From an uncultured Lachnospiraceae bacterium (lineage in GTDB: Bacteria > Bacillota > Clostridia > Lachnospirales > Lachnospiraceae): a stretch of DNA of 8,891 bases. Made by a program: the position numbers and the translations under genes. The DNA lies in NCBI GenBank assembly GCA_910584785.1, contig CAJUDX010000090.1:1-8891 (forward strand), given 5' to 3'. Numbering within the stretch: position 1 is the stretch's first letter; every line of letters starts with the position of its first letter. Below the pieces are notes generated by a model that worked only from the letters and a program-made list of their open reading frames with translations, did not search any database and was not told the origin of the DNA. Shown one piece after another: positions 1-6,183 of the stretch.

Positions 1-307
1 TGGAAAATGGATTGGACAATGTACCATATGATGGGATTGTGGAGGGATATTTTGGTGCGGATAAGCTGTCCGATATGCTGAAAGAGAAATTTGGGCAATA
101 TAAGCGACTGGTGAAAAAGGAAAATTTATCAGATGGTGAACTGAATAAACTTGCAGAATTGGAATTATATCTGGATGAAATACCGGATTATCTTGCTGCT
201 GTTTATTAAAAAGGGAATCTGCATTTGCGGCGTTTAAACGGTGTTATGTACGGGAACATCTTGCAGAATATCCGGAATTACAGAAATACGTGGAATTGGA
301 CGGATAG
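1..307 (+). pseudogene. 3' end of an unrecognised gene, probably frameshifted
   Basis: A reading frame enters from the left edge without its start and runs to a TAA at 207-209, ending in YLDEIPDYLAAVY. It is rich in charged helical sequence (for example KLSDMLKEKFGQYKRLVKKE). Directly downstream, in the -1 frame, an equally protein-like stretch starts at 209 (KRESAFAAFKRCYVREHL, then AEYPELQKYVELDG) and stops at TAG 305-307. The two halves join smoothly if one base is missing near the A-run at 208-212, so I read this as one gene with a one-base deletion, or a sequencing error. I do not recognise the family. The alternative is a normal gene ending at 209 followed by non-coding DNA. No standard slippery heptamer lies in the right register for programmed frameshifting. 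Confidence 0.5.
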
Positions 308-387
308 AAGATTGCCATGGAGCCGTTTAGGAAACTGCAGCTTTGGCTTGTCTGTGTCCATGGCTGTGCAGCAAAAGATTAGGATTA

Positions 388-394
388 GGGGGAG
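388..394 (+). promoter_or_regulatory. Ribosome binding site that sets the start of the 400-2064 gene
   Basis: GGGGGAG lies 5 bases before the ATG at 400. It favours this ATG over the in-frame TTG at 343, which would add 19 residues (MACLCPWLCSKRLGLGGVE) ahead of a clean signal-anchor start. Confidence 0.75.
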
Positions 395-399
395 TTGAG

Positions 400-2064
400 A
401 TGAAAAAATCGGTTTTAGCATTGTGGATAGCAATTTCCTTAACCGGCCTTTCCTTAGCCGGGATCTGGGGATTCGCCTGGTATTATTATGTTATCCAGGG
501 GAATTTAAGGACGGGGGATGATTCTTCCGGAAACGGCAGGGGAGGAAACGGGTCTGGCGGCTCCAATGGGGCGGGCACGGAATCAGATTTTCTGGGGGAA
601 ATGAGCGGTACGGTAAAGGATGAGGATACCGGGGAACCCATAGAAGGGGCTTCGGTGCAGTGGCAGCTGGAAGGGACGGCTTCGTCGGTGTTTACGGATG
701 ATAATGGGTGTTTTTCCATCCCGGATTTGGAGCCGGGGCAGTACCGGCTGCTGGTGACGAAGGAAGGCTATGAAGACAGCGATGAGATGGGGGTTCCGGT
801 AGATGAAGATACGGCCACCGTGCTTTTGGACGATATTTTGCTGAAAAAGGAAGTGGATTTCTACCAGTACTTACGGGAAGTCCATATCCCGGATGTGGGG
901 AAAGCTTCCCGGGAAAGCCTGACGGTGGGGAACGTGCAGAATATGGAGAGCATGGGAATCCTGCTGCAGCCGATGGGTGGATTGGGCTTTTTAAGCGGGG
1001 ATGTGCGGGATTACGACAATGACGGGGAAAAAGAGATGATCGTCATCGATGTGGTCTGCACCACCATGGGGGAAACGGATCTGGGGCGTTTAGGGTATCA
1101 CCGGGGAGAAGCTCCTTGCCTTGCCCTGGATCTGCAGCTGTACGGCGCGGTGGACGGCCAGGTGCAGCTTTTGGATTCGGTATATGTCACGGAGATGGAG
1201 CGGGTAAGCTGGGGACCAATGGTGTTTGGTGTGCAGGATCAGGACGGCAGATTTTATTTTTACGGGTACAGTTCCATGACGGATTACGCTACCTATGGCA
1301 GCCGCCCTTTTACCGTATATCATGTGGAAGATAAGAAGCTGGTAATGGACTATATAGGAGGCCACATTGGCTGGGGTCAGGGCAGCTACCAGGGGGATCC
1401 TAATGCGGCTTTGGGAACCAGGAATTTAAGCCTTTTGGATACGCCCTTGGAGTATGTGTATAATTGCTTAAAGCAAGGGGAAAATCCTTCTGAGGAGAGT
1501 TTATGGAAGCTGCGGGGCAGCGTCTTTACCTGCATTACTATGGAACGTTCAGGAAGCGGCATCCTTTACCAGGCTGAGGATTATACCTTTATTTCTGCGG
1601 TTCTCCAAAAGGGTGAGGATGCCATAAGAAATAAACGGCCTGGGATTCCTAAGGAATACCAGCAGCCAGAGCAGGCGGCCGGGGCGGAGGGGGAGGCGGA
1701 TGCATTGATGGAATCCATCACCGCCGCCACGGGGATTGCCCTTACAAAGGAGACAAAGGATGTGGGGGAAAACCTTCTCCTGGTGGGCTATAAAGCCCCA
1801 GGCGGAACTTCCGTGAGGATTACTTTTGACCAGGCAAGCGGCCAGAGAAAAACCTTGATTGTATCCTCTTCCGGCGGAAACCGGACAGCAGAGTGGACGG
1901 TCCTTAAGGACGCCTTTTTATCTTCCCCAAAGCTTGGCCTTGACCAAGGGATGTTCGGGGAATATTTCGGGGAATGCAGCTTTAACCTGGGAAGCAAGGA
2001 AGGAAACGGAGTCAGGGTGATGGTAGGCAACGCGGGAAGCTGCGTGCTGAATATCCAGTGGTAA
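400..2064 (+). CDS. Membrane-anchored protein with carboxypeptidase-regulatory-like domain
   Basis: The protein has 554 residues. Residues 1-33 are Lys-Lys followed by a hydrophobic helix ending in WYYYVIQ: a signal anchor or uncleaved signal peptide with no lipobox Cys, so the rest should face outside. Residues 39-62 are a Gly/Ser/Asn linker. Residues about 66-150 resemble the CarboxypepD_reg fold: GTVKDEDTGEPIEGASV, then a TDDNGCFSIPDLEPGQYRLLV strand pair. Next come VDFYQYLREV and an acidic loop DYDNDGEKEMIVID (204-217) resembling the Ca-binding loops of FG-GAP/VCBS repeats. The remaining 330 or so residues match no family I can name. There is no visible catalytic motif, so an adhesive or sensing role at the cell surface is inference. 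It appears monocistronic and converges with the XRE gene. The base composition is clearly more GC-rich than the right end of the window. Confidence 0.85.
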   Translation: MKKSVLALWIAISLTGLSLAGIWGFAWYYYVIQGNLRTGDDSSGNGRGGNGSGGSNGAGTESDFLGEMSGTVKDEDTGEPIEGASVQWQLEGTASSVFTDDNGCFSIPDLEPGQYRLLVTKEGYEDSDEMGVPVDEDTATVLLDDILLKKEVDFYQYLREVHIPDVGKASRESLTVGNVQNMESMGILLQPMGGLGFLSGDVRDYDNDGEKEMIVIDVVCTTMGETDLGRLGYHRGEAPCLALDLQLYGAVDGQVQLLDSVYVTEMERVSWGPMVFGVQDQDGRFYFYGYSSMTDYATYGSRPFTVYHVEDKKLVMDYIGGHIGWGQGSYQGDPNAALGTRNLSLLDTPLEYVYNCLKQGENPSEESLWKLRGSVFTCITMERSGSGILYQAEDYTFISAVLQKGEDAIRNKRPGIPKEYQQPEQAAGAEGEADALMESITAATGIALTKETKDVGENLLLVGYKAPGGTSVRITFDQASGQRKTLIVSSSGGNRTAEWTVLKDAFLSSPKLGLDQGMFGEYFGECSFNLGSKEGNGVRVMVGNAGSCVLNIQW

Positions 2065-2176
2065 AGGGCAGGGGGACGAAGAGGAAAAATCAGCATTAGA
2101 TCAACGGGTAAGGGGAAGCTGGGGCTAATATTCGACTGGTTTTGGCAGTAAAACAGACGGTAAAATAGAAAGCAAG

Positions 2177-2199
2177 GGAGTGTCAAAATCTGACACTCC
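2177..2199. terminator. Hairpin between convergent genes, likely bidirectional terminator
   Basis: There is a perfect 9-bp stem: GGAGTGTCA (2177-2185) pairs with TGACACTCC (2191-2199) around a 5-base loop. On the minus strand it starts 9 bases after the XRE stop and is followed by the T-rich CTTGCTTTCTATTTTA. On the plus strand a short TTTT (2206-2209) follows. The U-tracts are imperfect, so termination strength is uncertain, but the position between two convergent stops fits. Confidence 0.7.
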
Positions 2200-2207
2200 T
2201 GGCGCTT

Positions 2208-3251
2208 TTATGGGCTTTTCAGTTTTTCCCACTCTGCATTTCCCTGCATATAATTAAACGCTTCATCTTCAAGAGACTCCAAAAGCTTCTGCTTTAAGCC
2301 GGCTGAGAAATTAGGATTAATCGTTTTTAACGTCATATGCTGATAAAGCTTAGACTTTGTAAAATCACCTATGGTTTCCACATTATCCAGTATTTCTCCC
2401 ATAAGCTGCGCCGTCCATGCAGCATCCCTTTCCCACGCTGCCACATCCAGCCCGTAACAGACCTCATTGTATTTGCCCATTTCAAATGCAGAGGCAACAG
2501 AAGAGGAAACTTCAACCAGTTTTTTTGCCATTTCATGATTATCGTCTTCCATATAAAGGGTGCGCAAATCATTTAATATCATTTGTATGTGCTGATATGC
2601 GCGAAAAATTAATTCCTCGTATGCGCGATAGGCTTCCCTTCGCTTTCCCGTCTTACTGTTCACAAGGGCTTCTTTACGTTTGCGCTCTGGATTCTCCAGG
2701 GAAAAATAATCCAAATATTGAACCGCTTTTTCATAATCCTTTTTCCGGATAAACCCATGGAACAGCGAATCTGCCGCTTGATTGCGGATCCGCTCATCCT
2801 TTGAATGTAAACATCTCTCATACCATCCGAATATCATATCCTCGTAATTATCCTTATCGGGGGGCTTTATTGTCATTCGGTTCGCATCCAGGATGACCGC
2901 CGCCTGCCAAATCAGTTTTTCACAATTAGGATATTTCGCGATTTTCTCTTTTACAGAAAGAAAGATATGGCGGAAGCTTTTGCTCTCCAAGTCTTTTTGG
3001 ATATTGGATAGATATTGATTAATTTCTTCGTCGGTTAACTCATCCTTAAAAGAAAGAAGTTCATCTGTGGTAATGCCAAGCAGCCGCGCAATAGGGGCAA
3101 GCAGAGCCACATCTGGCAGTGCGTTGCCTTTCTCCCATTTGTTTACCGCAGGGGCAGTTACGCCGAGACGGGAAGCCATTTCCTCCTGTGTCAAATGTTT
3201 GCTTTTTCTGTATCGTTTGATAACCTCTCCTACGCTCATGTTTTCTTTCAC
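2208..3251 (-). CDS. XRE-family HTH transcriptional regulator with helical C-terminal domain
   Basis: This is a predicted cytoplasmic DNA-binding regulator. From the GTG start it has 347 residues. Residues 5-67 form a Cro/C1-type helix-turn-helix: GEVIKRYRKSKHLTQEEMAS, with LGVTAPAVNKWEKG as turn and recognition helix, then LLAPIARLLGITTDELLSF. The remaining 280 or so residues are all-helical and repetitive in character, TPR-like, with KLIWQAAVILDANRM and a C-terminus ending EWEKLKSP. XRE proteins with long C-terminal helical regions like this are frequent in Clostridia and usually sense an unknown signal. An in-frame ATG at 3281 would add 10 residues but has no ribosome binding site. GTG 3251 has AAGGAG 6 bases upstream, and the best -10 box leaves almost no leader for the ATG. 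The gene stands alone on the minus strand, and its target is unknown. Confidence 0.88.
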   Translation of the reverse strand: MKENMSVGEVIKRYRKSKHLTQEEMASRLGVTAPAVNKWEKGNALPDVALLAPIARLLGITTDELLSFKDELTDEEINQYLSNIQKDLESKSFRHIFLSVKEKIAKYPNCEKLIWQAAVILDANRMTIKPPDKDNYEDMIFGWYERCLHSKDERIRNQAADSLFHGFIRKKDYEKAVQYLDYFSLENPERKRKEALVNSKTGKRREAYRAYEELIFRAYQHIQMILNDLRTLYMEDDNHEMAKKLVEVSSSVASAFEMGKYNEVCYGLDVAAWERDAAWTAQLMGEILDNVETIGDFTKSKLYQHMTLKTINPNFSAGLKQKLLESLEDEAFNYMQGNAEWEKLKSP

Positions 3252-3257
3252 GCTTAT

Positions 3258-3263
3258 CTCCTT
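3258..3263 (-). promoter_or_regulatory. Ribosome binding site deciding GTG 3251 start of XRE gene
   Basis: On the minus strand AAGGAG is followed by ATAAGC and then GTG at 3251, a 6-base spacing. Nothing comparable precedes the upstream ATG at 3281. Confidence 0.65.
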
Positions 3264-3290
3264 CGCCATTTCTGAATCCATTCTGTGTGT

Positions 3291-3296
3291 AGTATA
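3291..3296 (-). promoter_or_regulatory. Candidate -10 box of the XRE gene
   Basis: TATACT on the minus strand lies about 40 bases before the GTG start. Initiation near 3284 would give a leader of about 33 bases containing the AAGGAG. No good -35 hexamer sits 16-18 bases upstream, so the call rests on the -10 and the spacing only. Confidence 0.35.
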
Positions 3297-3382
3297 GCTG
3301 ATTGAAGCTTAAAAATCTATTGAAAGGGGGTTAAATGGCAGGAATTATTTTTAACGATTAGTTAATTTCTGGTGTGTGAGTT

Positions 3383-3441
3383 TATCTTCTGAATGTGATA
3401 TTTTGAATGCTATATTTTGAATTCGATATGCTGAATAGCGA
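3383..3441. repeat. Four imperfect 14-16 bp tandem repeats
   Basis: Consecutive units are TATCTTCTGAATGTGA (3383-3398), TATTTTGAATGCTA (3399-3412), TATTTTGAATTCGA (3413-3426) and TATGCTGAATAGCGA (3427-3441). They share TAT, then TGAAT, and mostly end in A. They lie about 90-160 bases upstream of the XRE gene and could be protein-binding iterons or simple degenerate repetition. Confidence 0.5.
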
Positions 3442-3671
3442 TATACGAACCATAGAACGTGCTGTGATGTTATCCGTTTCGCTCCCTGTGGTTTTCGGAT
3501 TGTTCCTGCCGATTTTCTTGGGGGGAGATATGCGCGGTTTTTAGCAAAGGCTTTTAGCGGCTATTGAGGATTGGGAATGTTTCTTTTTTGATTTGTTGTA
3601 ACCGCTTAAACGGGCAAGAAGATGTCTGTCTGAAGGGGTGCGATGTGTTTCGAGTAAAATGTCAACAAAAT

Positions 3672-3701
3672 AAAACGTCTGGCTTTTGGCCGGGCGTTTT
3701 T
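3672..3701 (+). terminator. Rho-independent terminator with no obvious upstream gene
   Basis: AAAACGTCTGGC (3672-3683) pairs with GCCGGGCGTTTT (3689-3700) around loop TTTTG. That is 12 pairs, two of them G-U, closed by an A/T-tract stem base with a final T at 3701. It is followed at once by the left palindromic site. On the minus strand the hairpin is also followed by a T-rich run, so it could act both ways. The nearest upstream plus-strand gene ends at 2064, so what it terminates is unclear. Confidence 0.6.
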
Positions 3702-3724
3702 CGTGGATTCCCCGAATCTGCGAA
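3699..3724 (+). repeat. Left copy of 26-bp inverted site flanking the recombinase
   Basis: This 26-bp stretch is identical to the reverse complement of 5965-5990. Internally it is an imperfect palindrome: arms TTCGTGGATTC and GAATCTGCGAA (9 of 11 positions pair) around a CCC centre. Paired arms with a short asymmetric centre resemble a tyrosine-recombinase core site, and the asymmetric CCC gives the site a direction. Its first three bases overlap the T-run of the preceding terminator. Whether it is a recombination site is inference. Confidence 0.7.
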
Positions 3725-3897
3725 GGGGGATACAGCTGTTGGATTTCCATAAAAAGGTAATTTTGCCCTAAAAAACATTCATCGGGCTACATTGACGTAA
3801 TTCTACCACATATCCTGGAGAATTGCTACTTATTTTTTTCGGTTTTTTTGTAAAATTAGGGGAGTATAAGGAGAAAATGGGAAGATCCAAGGCTTTT

Positions 3898-3918
3898 GGG
3901 GTCAAATCAGGGGTCAAA
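3898..3918 (+). repeat. Paired GGGGTCAAA motifs upstream of the recombinase gene
   Basis: GGGGTCAAA occurs at 3898-3906 and 3910-3918, 12 bases apart, about 100 bases before the recombinase start. The same pair, GGTCAAAT then GGTCAA at 12-base spacing, recurs at 5624-5641. Short direct repeats on both sides of an integrase gene resemble arm-type binding sites. The match is short and may be chance. Confidence 0.35.
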
Positions 3919-3996
3919 ATAAAAACACATATTGGCGTATGCATGGCATCTAGTATACAGGTTTAGCATCTGTAGAGAAGAAAACAGCGCCGCAAA

Positions 3997-4002
3997 AAGG
4001 AG
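3997..4002 (+). promoter_or_regulatory. Ribosome binding site of the first recombinase
   Basis: AAGGAG followed by AGGATATCGT and then ATG 4013. It supports the start at MARHGENIRK rather than the 27-residue upstream extension, which is low in family likeness. Confidence 0.7.
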
Positions 4003-4012
4003 AGGATATCGT

Positions 4013-5653
4013 ATGGCAAGACATGGAGAAAATATCAGGAAACGGAAGGATGGGCGTTGGGAAGGGCGCTATTTAGTGTACAGCAGGGAGGAAGGGCGGA
4101 AAATATGTCGGTCAGTTTACGGGAAAAGTTACTGGGAGGCAAAAGAAAAACTGATTGTGAAAAAATACCATCTCATCAATGAAGAAGGGGCAGAAAATGA
4201 ATATACGGAGAAAAAAACGGATAATGGAGAAATAGAATCGGAAAGACATAAAGGTAATGGAAATGGAGATATTTTGGAAGATGATATAAGCAAAGAGCAT
4301 ACAAAAGAGAATGCCAGCAGGGATATTTTTAGCGAAGAAAACGTTGGCGGAAAGGTTTCCGGCGAAGAAAAAGTTAGCGGAGAAGTTTCCGGCGAAGAAA
4401 ATGTTGGCGGGGAAGTTTCCGGCGAAGAAAAAGTTAGCGGAGAAGTTTCTGGCGAGGAAAATGTTGGCGGAGAAGTTTCCGGCGAAGAAAAAGTTAGCGG
4501 AGAAGTTTCTGGCGAAGAAAATGTTAGCAGAGAAGTTTCTGGTGAAACAAATGCTGACGGAGAACGTTTGGATGGAGAAACCGCTGTAGGGAAAGTTCCT
4601 AATGAAGAAAATATTGGCAGAGAAATGGTTGGTGTCGGAAATGCTGGCGGGGAAAATTTAACCAGGGAAAATAGGATAGAAAAAAGCGGAAGATATAAAG
4701 TGAATGAAGGAACGGCAGAAAAAATATTGGAATTTTCTGTAATTGCATCGGAATGGCTAACGGCGATTAGAAACTCCAGGAAACCTTCTACATATGTGAA
4801 ATATCAAATAATTTACCGAAATTATCTGGAAAAATCGTTTAAAGGCGTACCATTATCAGCGTTTAGTCCTTGTTTTGTCCAAGAAAAAATTTCTGCCCCA
4901 TTATCAGAAAGCATAGGAAAAAGCATATATTGCGTCTTAAATCAAATTTTGAACTATGGTGCTGAGCAATATGGTGTGTTAGTTCCGTCCTTAACGCGCC
5001 CTGCCACGCATATGCCGAAAAAACTGATAAACGCATTTTCAAGAAAGGAACAATCCAGGCTCCTTGCTGCCCTTTATCATAAAACGGATCAGTTTAAGGC
5101 GGCGATTTTATTGTGCCTGCATACAGGGCTGCGCTTAGGAGAAGTGTGCGCACTAAAATGGGCGGATATTGATGTGAAGGATCAGTTTCTTTTGATCTCC
5201 AGGAGTGTGCAGCGGCTTTATGCAAACGGATATCAAACAAAAACAGCTTTGTTAGAAGCATCGCCAAAAAGTATACATTCCCGGAGGGAAATTCCGCTGC
5301 CGACGGAAATATTCAAATGGTTTCCGGAATATTCAAAAGAAAAAGAGTATGTTTTTGGCGGAGAAAAGCCAGTGGAACCTCGGACGATGCAGAATCGGTT
5401 TAAGAAGATTTTAAAAGAAGCCGCAGTCGAAAATAAAAATTTTCATGCCCTTCGCCATACTTTTTCCACAAACTGCATCGAAGGCGGGACGGATGCAAAA
5501 AGCCTCAGCGAGCTTTTAGGCCATTCGGATGTACAAATTACGTTGAATCGTTACGTCCATCCATCCATGGATACGAAGCGCAGGCATTTAGATGGCCTTT
5601 CCGCTTTTTACGCTGGGATTAGTGGTCAAATATATGGTCAAGATTGCGACTAG
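4013..5653 (+). CDS. Tyrosine recombinase (phage-type integrase) with repeat-expanded linker
   Basis: A site-specific DNA recombinase of 546 residues. The family usually has about 380; the excess is an internal repeat. Residues 1-55 (ARHGENIRKRKDGRWEGRY, ending VYGKSYWEAKEKL) resemble the AP2-like arm-binding N-terminus of clostridial integrases. Residues about 60-235 are an acidic linker holding 10-residue repeats (EVSGEENVGG / EVSGEEKVSG). Residues about 235-335 form the SAM-like core-binding domain. The catalytic domain follows with a full active site: R374 (TGLRLGE), K419 (SPKSIHSRREIPLP), H478 and R481 (HALRH), H504 (LGHSD) and nucleophile Y514 (LNRYVH). It should therefore be active. 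The gene lies inside the segment bounded by the inverted 26-bp sites, its probable but untested substrates. No excisionase, relaxase or phage gene is visible nearby, so this is not an obvious phage or conjugative element. Confidence 0.93.
   Translation: MARHGENIRKRKDGRWEGRYLVYSREEGRKICRSVYGKSYWEAKEKLIVKKYHLINEEGAENEYTEKKTDNGEIESERHKGNGNGDILEDDISKEHTKENASRDIFSEENVGGKVSGEEKVSGEVSGEENVGGEVSGEEKVSGEVSGEENVGGEVSGEEKVSGEVSGEENVSREVSGETNADGERLDGETAVGKVPNEENIGREMVGVGNAGGENLTRENRIEKSGRYKVNEGTAEKILEFSVIASEWLTAIRNSRKPSTYVKYQIIYRNYLEKSFKGVPLSAFSPCFVQEKISAPLSESIGKSIYCVLNQILNYGAEQYGVLVPSLTRPATHMPKKLINAFSRKEQSRLLAALYHKTDQFKAAILLCLHTGLRLGEVCALKWADIDVKDQFLLISRSVQRLYANGYQTKTALLEASPKSIHSRREIPLPTEIFKWFPEYSKEKEYVFGGEKPVEPRTMQNRFKKILKEAAVENKNFHALRHTFSTNCIEGGTDAKSLSELLGHSDVQITLNRYVHPSMDTKRRHLDGLSAFYAGISGQIYGQDCD
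4291..4680 (+). repeat. 30-bp in-frame tandem repeat array in the recombinase gene
   Basis: There are about 13 consecutive 30-bp units with no indels. The central units (about 4351-4560) are nearly identical and the outer ones decay. Each unit encodes 10 residues (residues about 94-223), alternating EVSGEEKVSG and EVSGEENVGG, which gives a 60-bp higher-order period. Between 4381-4440 and 4441-4500 I count three base differences, all silent. Because the unit is a multiple of three, copy-number changes would alter linker length without breaking the frame. Confidence 0.95.
5624..5641 (+). repeat. Paired GGTCAA motifs at the 3' end of the recombinase gene
   Basis: GGTCAAAT, four bases, then GGTCAA matches 3900-3917 in the same orientation at 14 of 18 positions, including all fixed bases. 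It lies within the last codons (GQIYGQ). It is a possible right-arm counterpart of the upstream pair. Confidence 0.3.
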
Positions 5654-5961
5654 TACAGCGTGATGCTACAGCGAGTTTCGCAGATGTGTAAATGAAGTGG
5701 ATGGCAAGTGCGATTTACTTGAGAATTAATGCAATGGTGTACTAGAGCGTGTACAGTTATGTGATCTATGCCAGCAGTAAGCCGGGAAGCGCGTTTGTGC
5801 GGGTGTTTTGCGGACATTTGACAGCTGCCGCGGATGCCCGCGAAAGCTAAATATGTGTTGGTTAAGCGGAGCCGCTAGTGCTGTAGTTTGTGCGCTTGCC
5901 GCTTGCAGCAGGGGTTTTTGAAGTGAAGAATTTGTATGTGAAAATGTCCGCAGTATGGTTT

Positions 5962-5992
5962 GATTTCGCAGATTCGGGGAATCCACGAAATC
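5962..5992 (-). repeat. Right copy of the inverted palindromic site, with longer arms
   Basis: Positions 5965-5990 are the exact reverse complement of the left site 3699-3724 (26 of 26). Here the dyad extends further: GATTTCGCAGATTC (5962-5975) and GAATCCACGAAATC (5979-5992) pair at 12 of 14 positions around GGG. It sits about 200 bases before the second recombinase gene. With the left site it brackets 2.24 kb containing the active recombinase. Confidence 0.75.
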
Positions 5993-6176
5993 AGGAGGGG
6001 GATGCAATAAGGGGCGTTATATACAAATAATTAAAGTTATTTAGAATATACTGCGATTTATCGCTAGTATCTGCGTATGATTGCCAGCATATACCCGTTT
6101 TGCTTTCAGCATACGTCTATTTTACTAAAGATCAGGGAAAAGCCCAATGAGAAAAGAAAAAGGCGATTAACTTTGG

Positions 6177-6183
6177 AAGGAGG
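6177..6183 (+). promoter_or_regulatory. Ribosome binding site setting the GTG start at 6193
   Basis: AAGGAGG lies 9 bases before GTG 6193, a near-consensus site that supports this non-ATG start and argues that the degenerate recombinase is still translated. Confidence 0.75.

Larger units (their letters stand above)
3282..4012. other. Gene-poor region between the XRE gene and the first recombinase
   Basis: No convincing protein-coding gene is seen in these 731 bases. The region holds the XRE promoter candidate, a cluster of 14-16 bp imperfect tandem repeats (3383-3441), a plus-strand stretch ending in a good terminator hairpin (3672-3701), the left 26-bp palindromic site (3699-3724), two seven-T runs separated by CGG (3833-3849), and paired GGTCAA motifs (3900-3917) before the recombinase. 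TAAAAT at 3851-3856 could be a -10 box for the recombinase, but no -35 is properly spaced. A 29-codon ORF from ATG 3877 with AAGGAG close upstream is too short and unremarkable to call. Confidence 0.6.

Noticed and set aside
203..212. Programmed -1 frameshift in the leftmost gene
   Set aside because: The sequence gtt tat taa aaa has no X XXY YYZ heptamer in the reading frame before the stop.
315..365. 8-bp inverted repeat GCCATGGA / TCCATGGC
   Set aside because: Each arm contains the self-complementary CCATGG, and a 35-base loop separates them; likely chance.
1788..2186. 132-codon minus-strand ORF
   Set aside because: It is antisense to the 400-2064 gene, has Pro/Leu/Phe-rich shadow composition and no start signal.
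3541..3700. Riboswitch or T-box leader
   Set aside because: No T-box core or consensus of a riboswitch class I know is visible; only the terminator is supported.
3541..3750. 69-codon minus-strand ORF
   Set aside because: It crosses both the terminator hairpin and the left palindrome and has no ribosome site or recognisable motif.
3877..3966. 29-codon ORF with AAGGAG just upstream of the first recombinase
   Set aside because: The spacing to ATG is too short, the peptide (MGRSKAFGVKSGVKIKTHIG...) is unremarkable, and its codons coincide with the GGTCAA repeats.
4311..4589. 92-codon plus-strand ORF in another frame of the repeat
   Set aside because: It is open only because the 30-bp repeat is a multiple of three; it is nested inside the recombinase gene and has monotonous KKLAEKFPA composition.
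4291..4680. CRISPR-like array
   Set aside because: The 30-bp units are directly contiguous with no spacers, keep an open reading frame and encode a 10-residue protein repeat inside the recombinase.
5818..5853. Outward promoter from TTGACA at 5818
   Set aside because: No acceptable -10 lies 16-18 bases downstream; the nearest A/T-rich hexamer is 24 bases away and a hairpin occupies the gap.
5726..6007. 93-codon minus-strand ORF
   Set aside because: It has no ribosome site, Pro/Ser/Thr/Gln-rich shadow-like composition, and runs through the palindromic site and hairpins.
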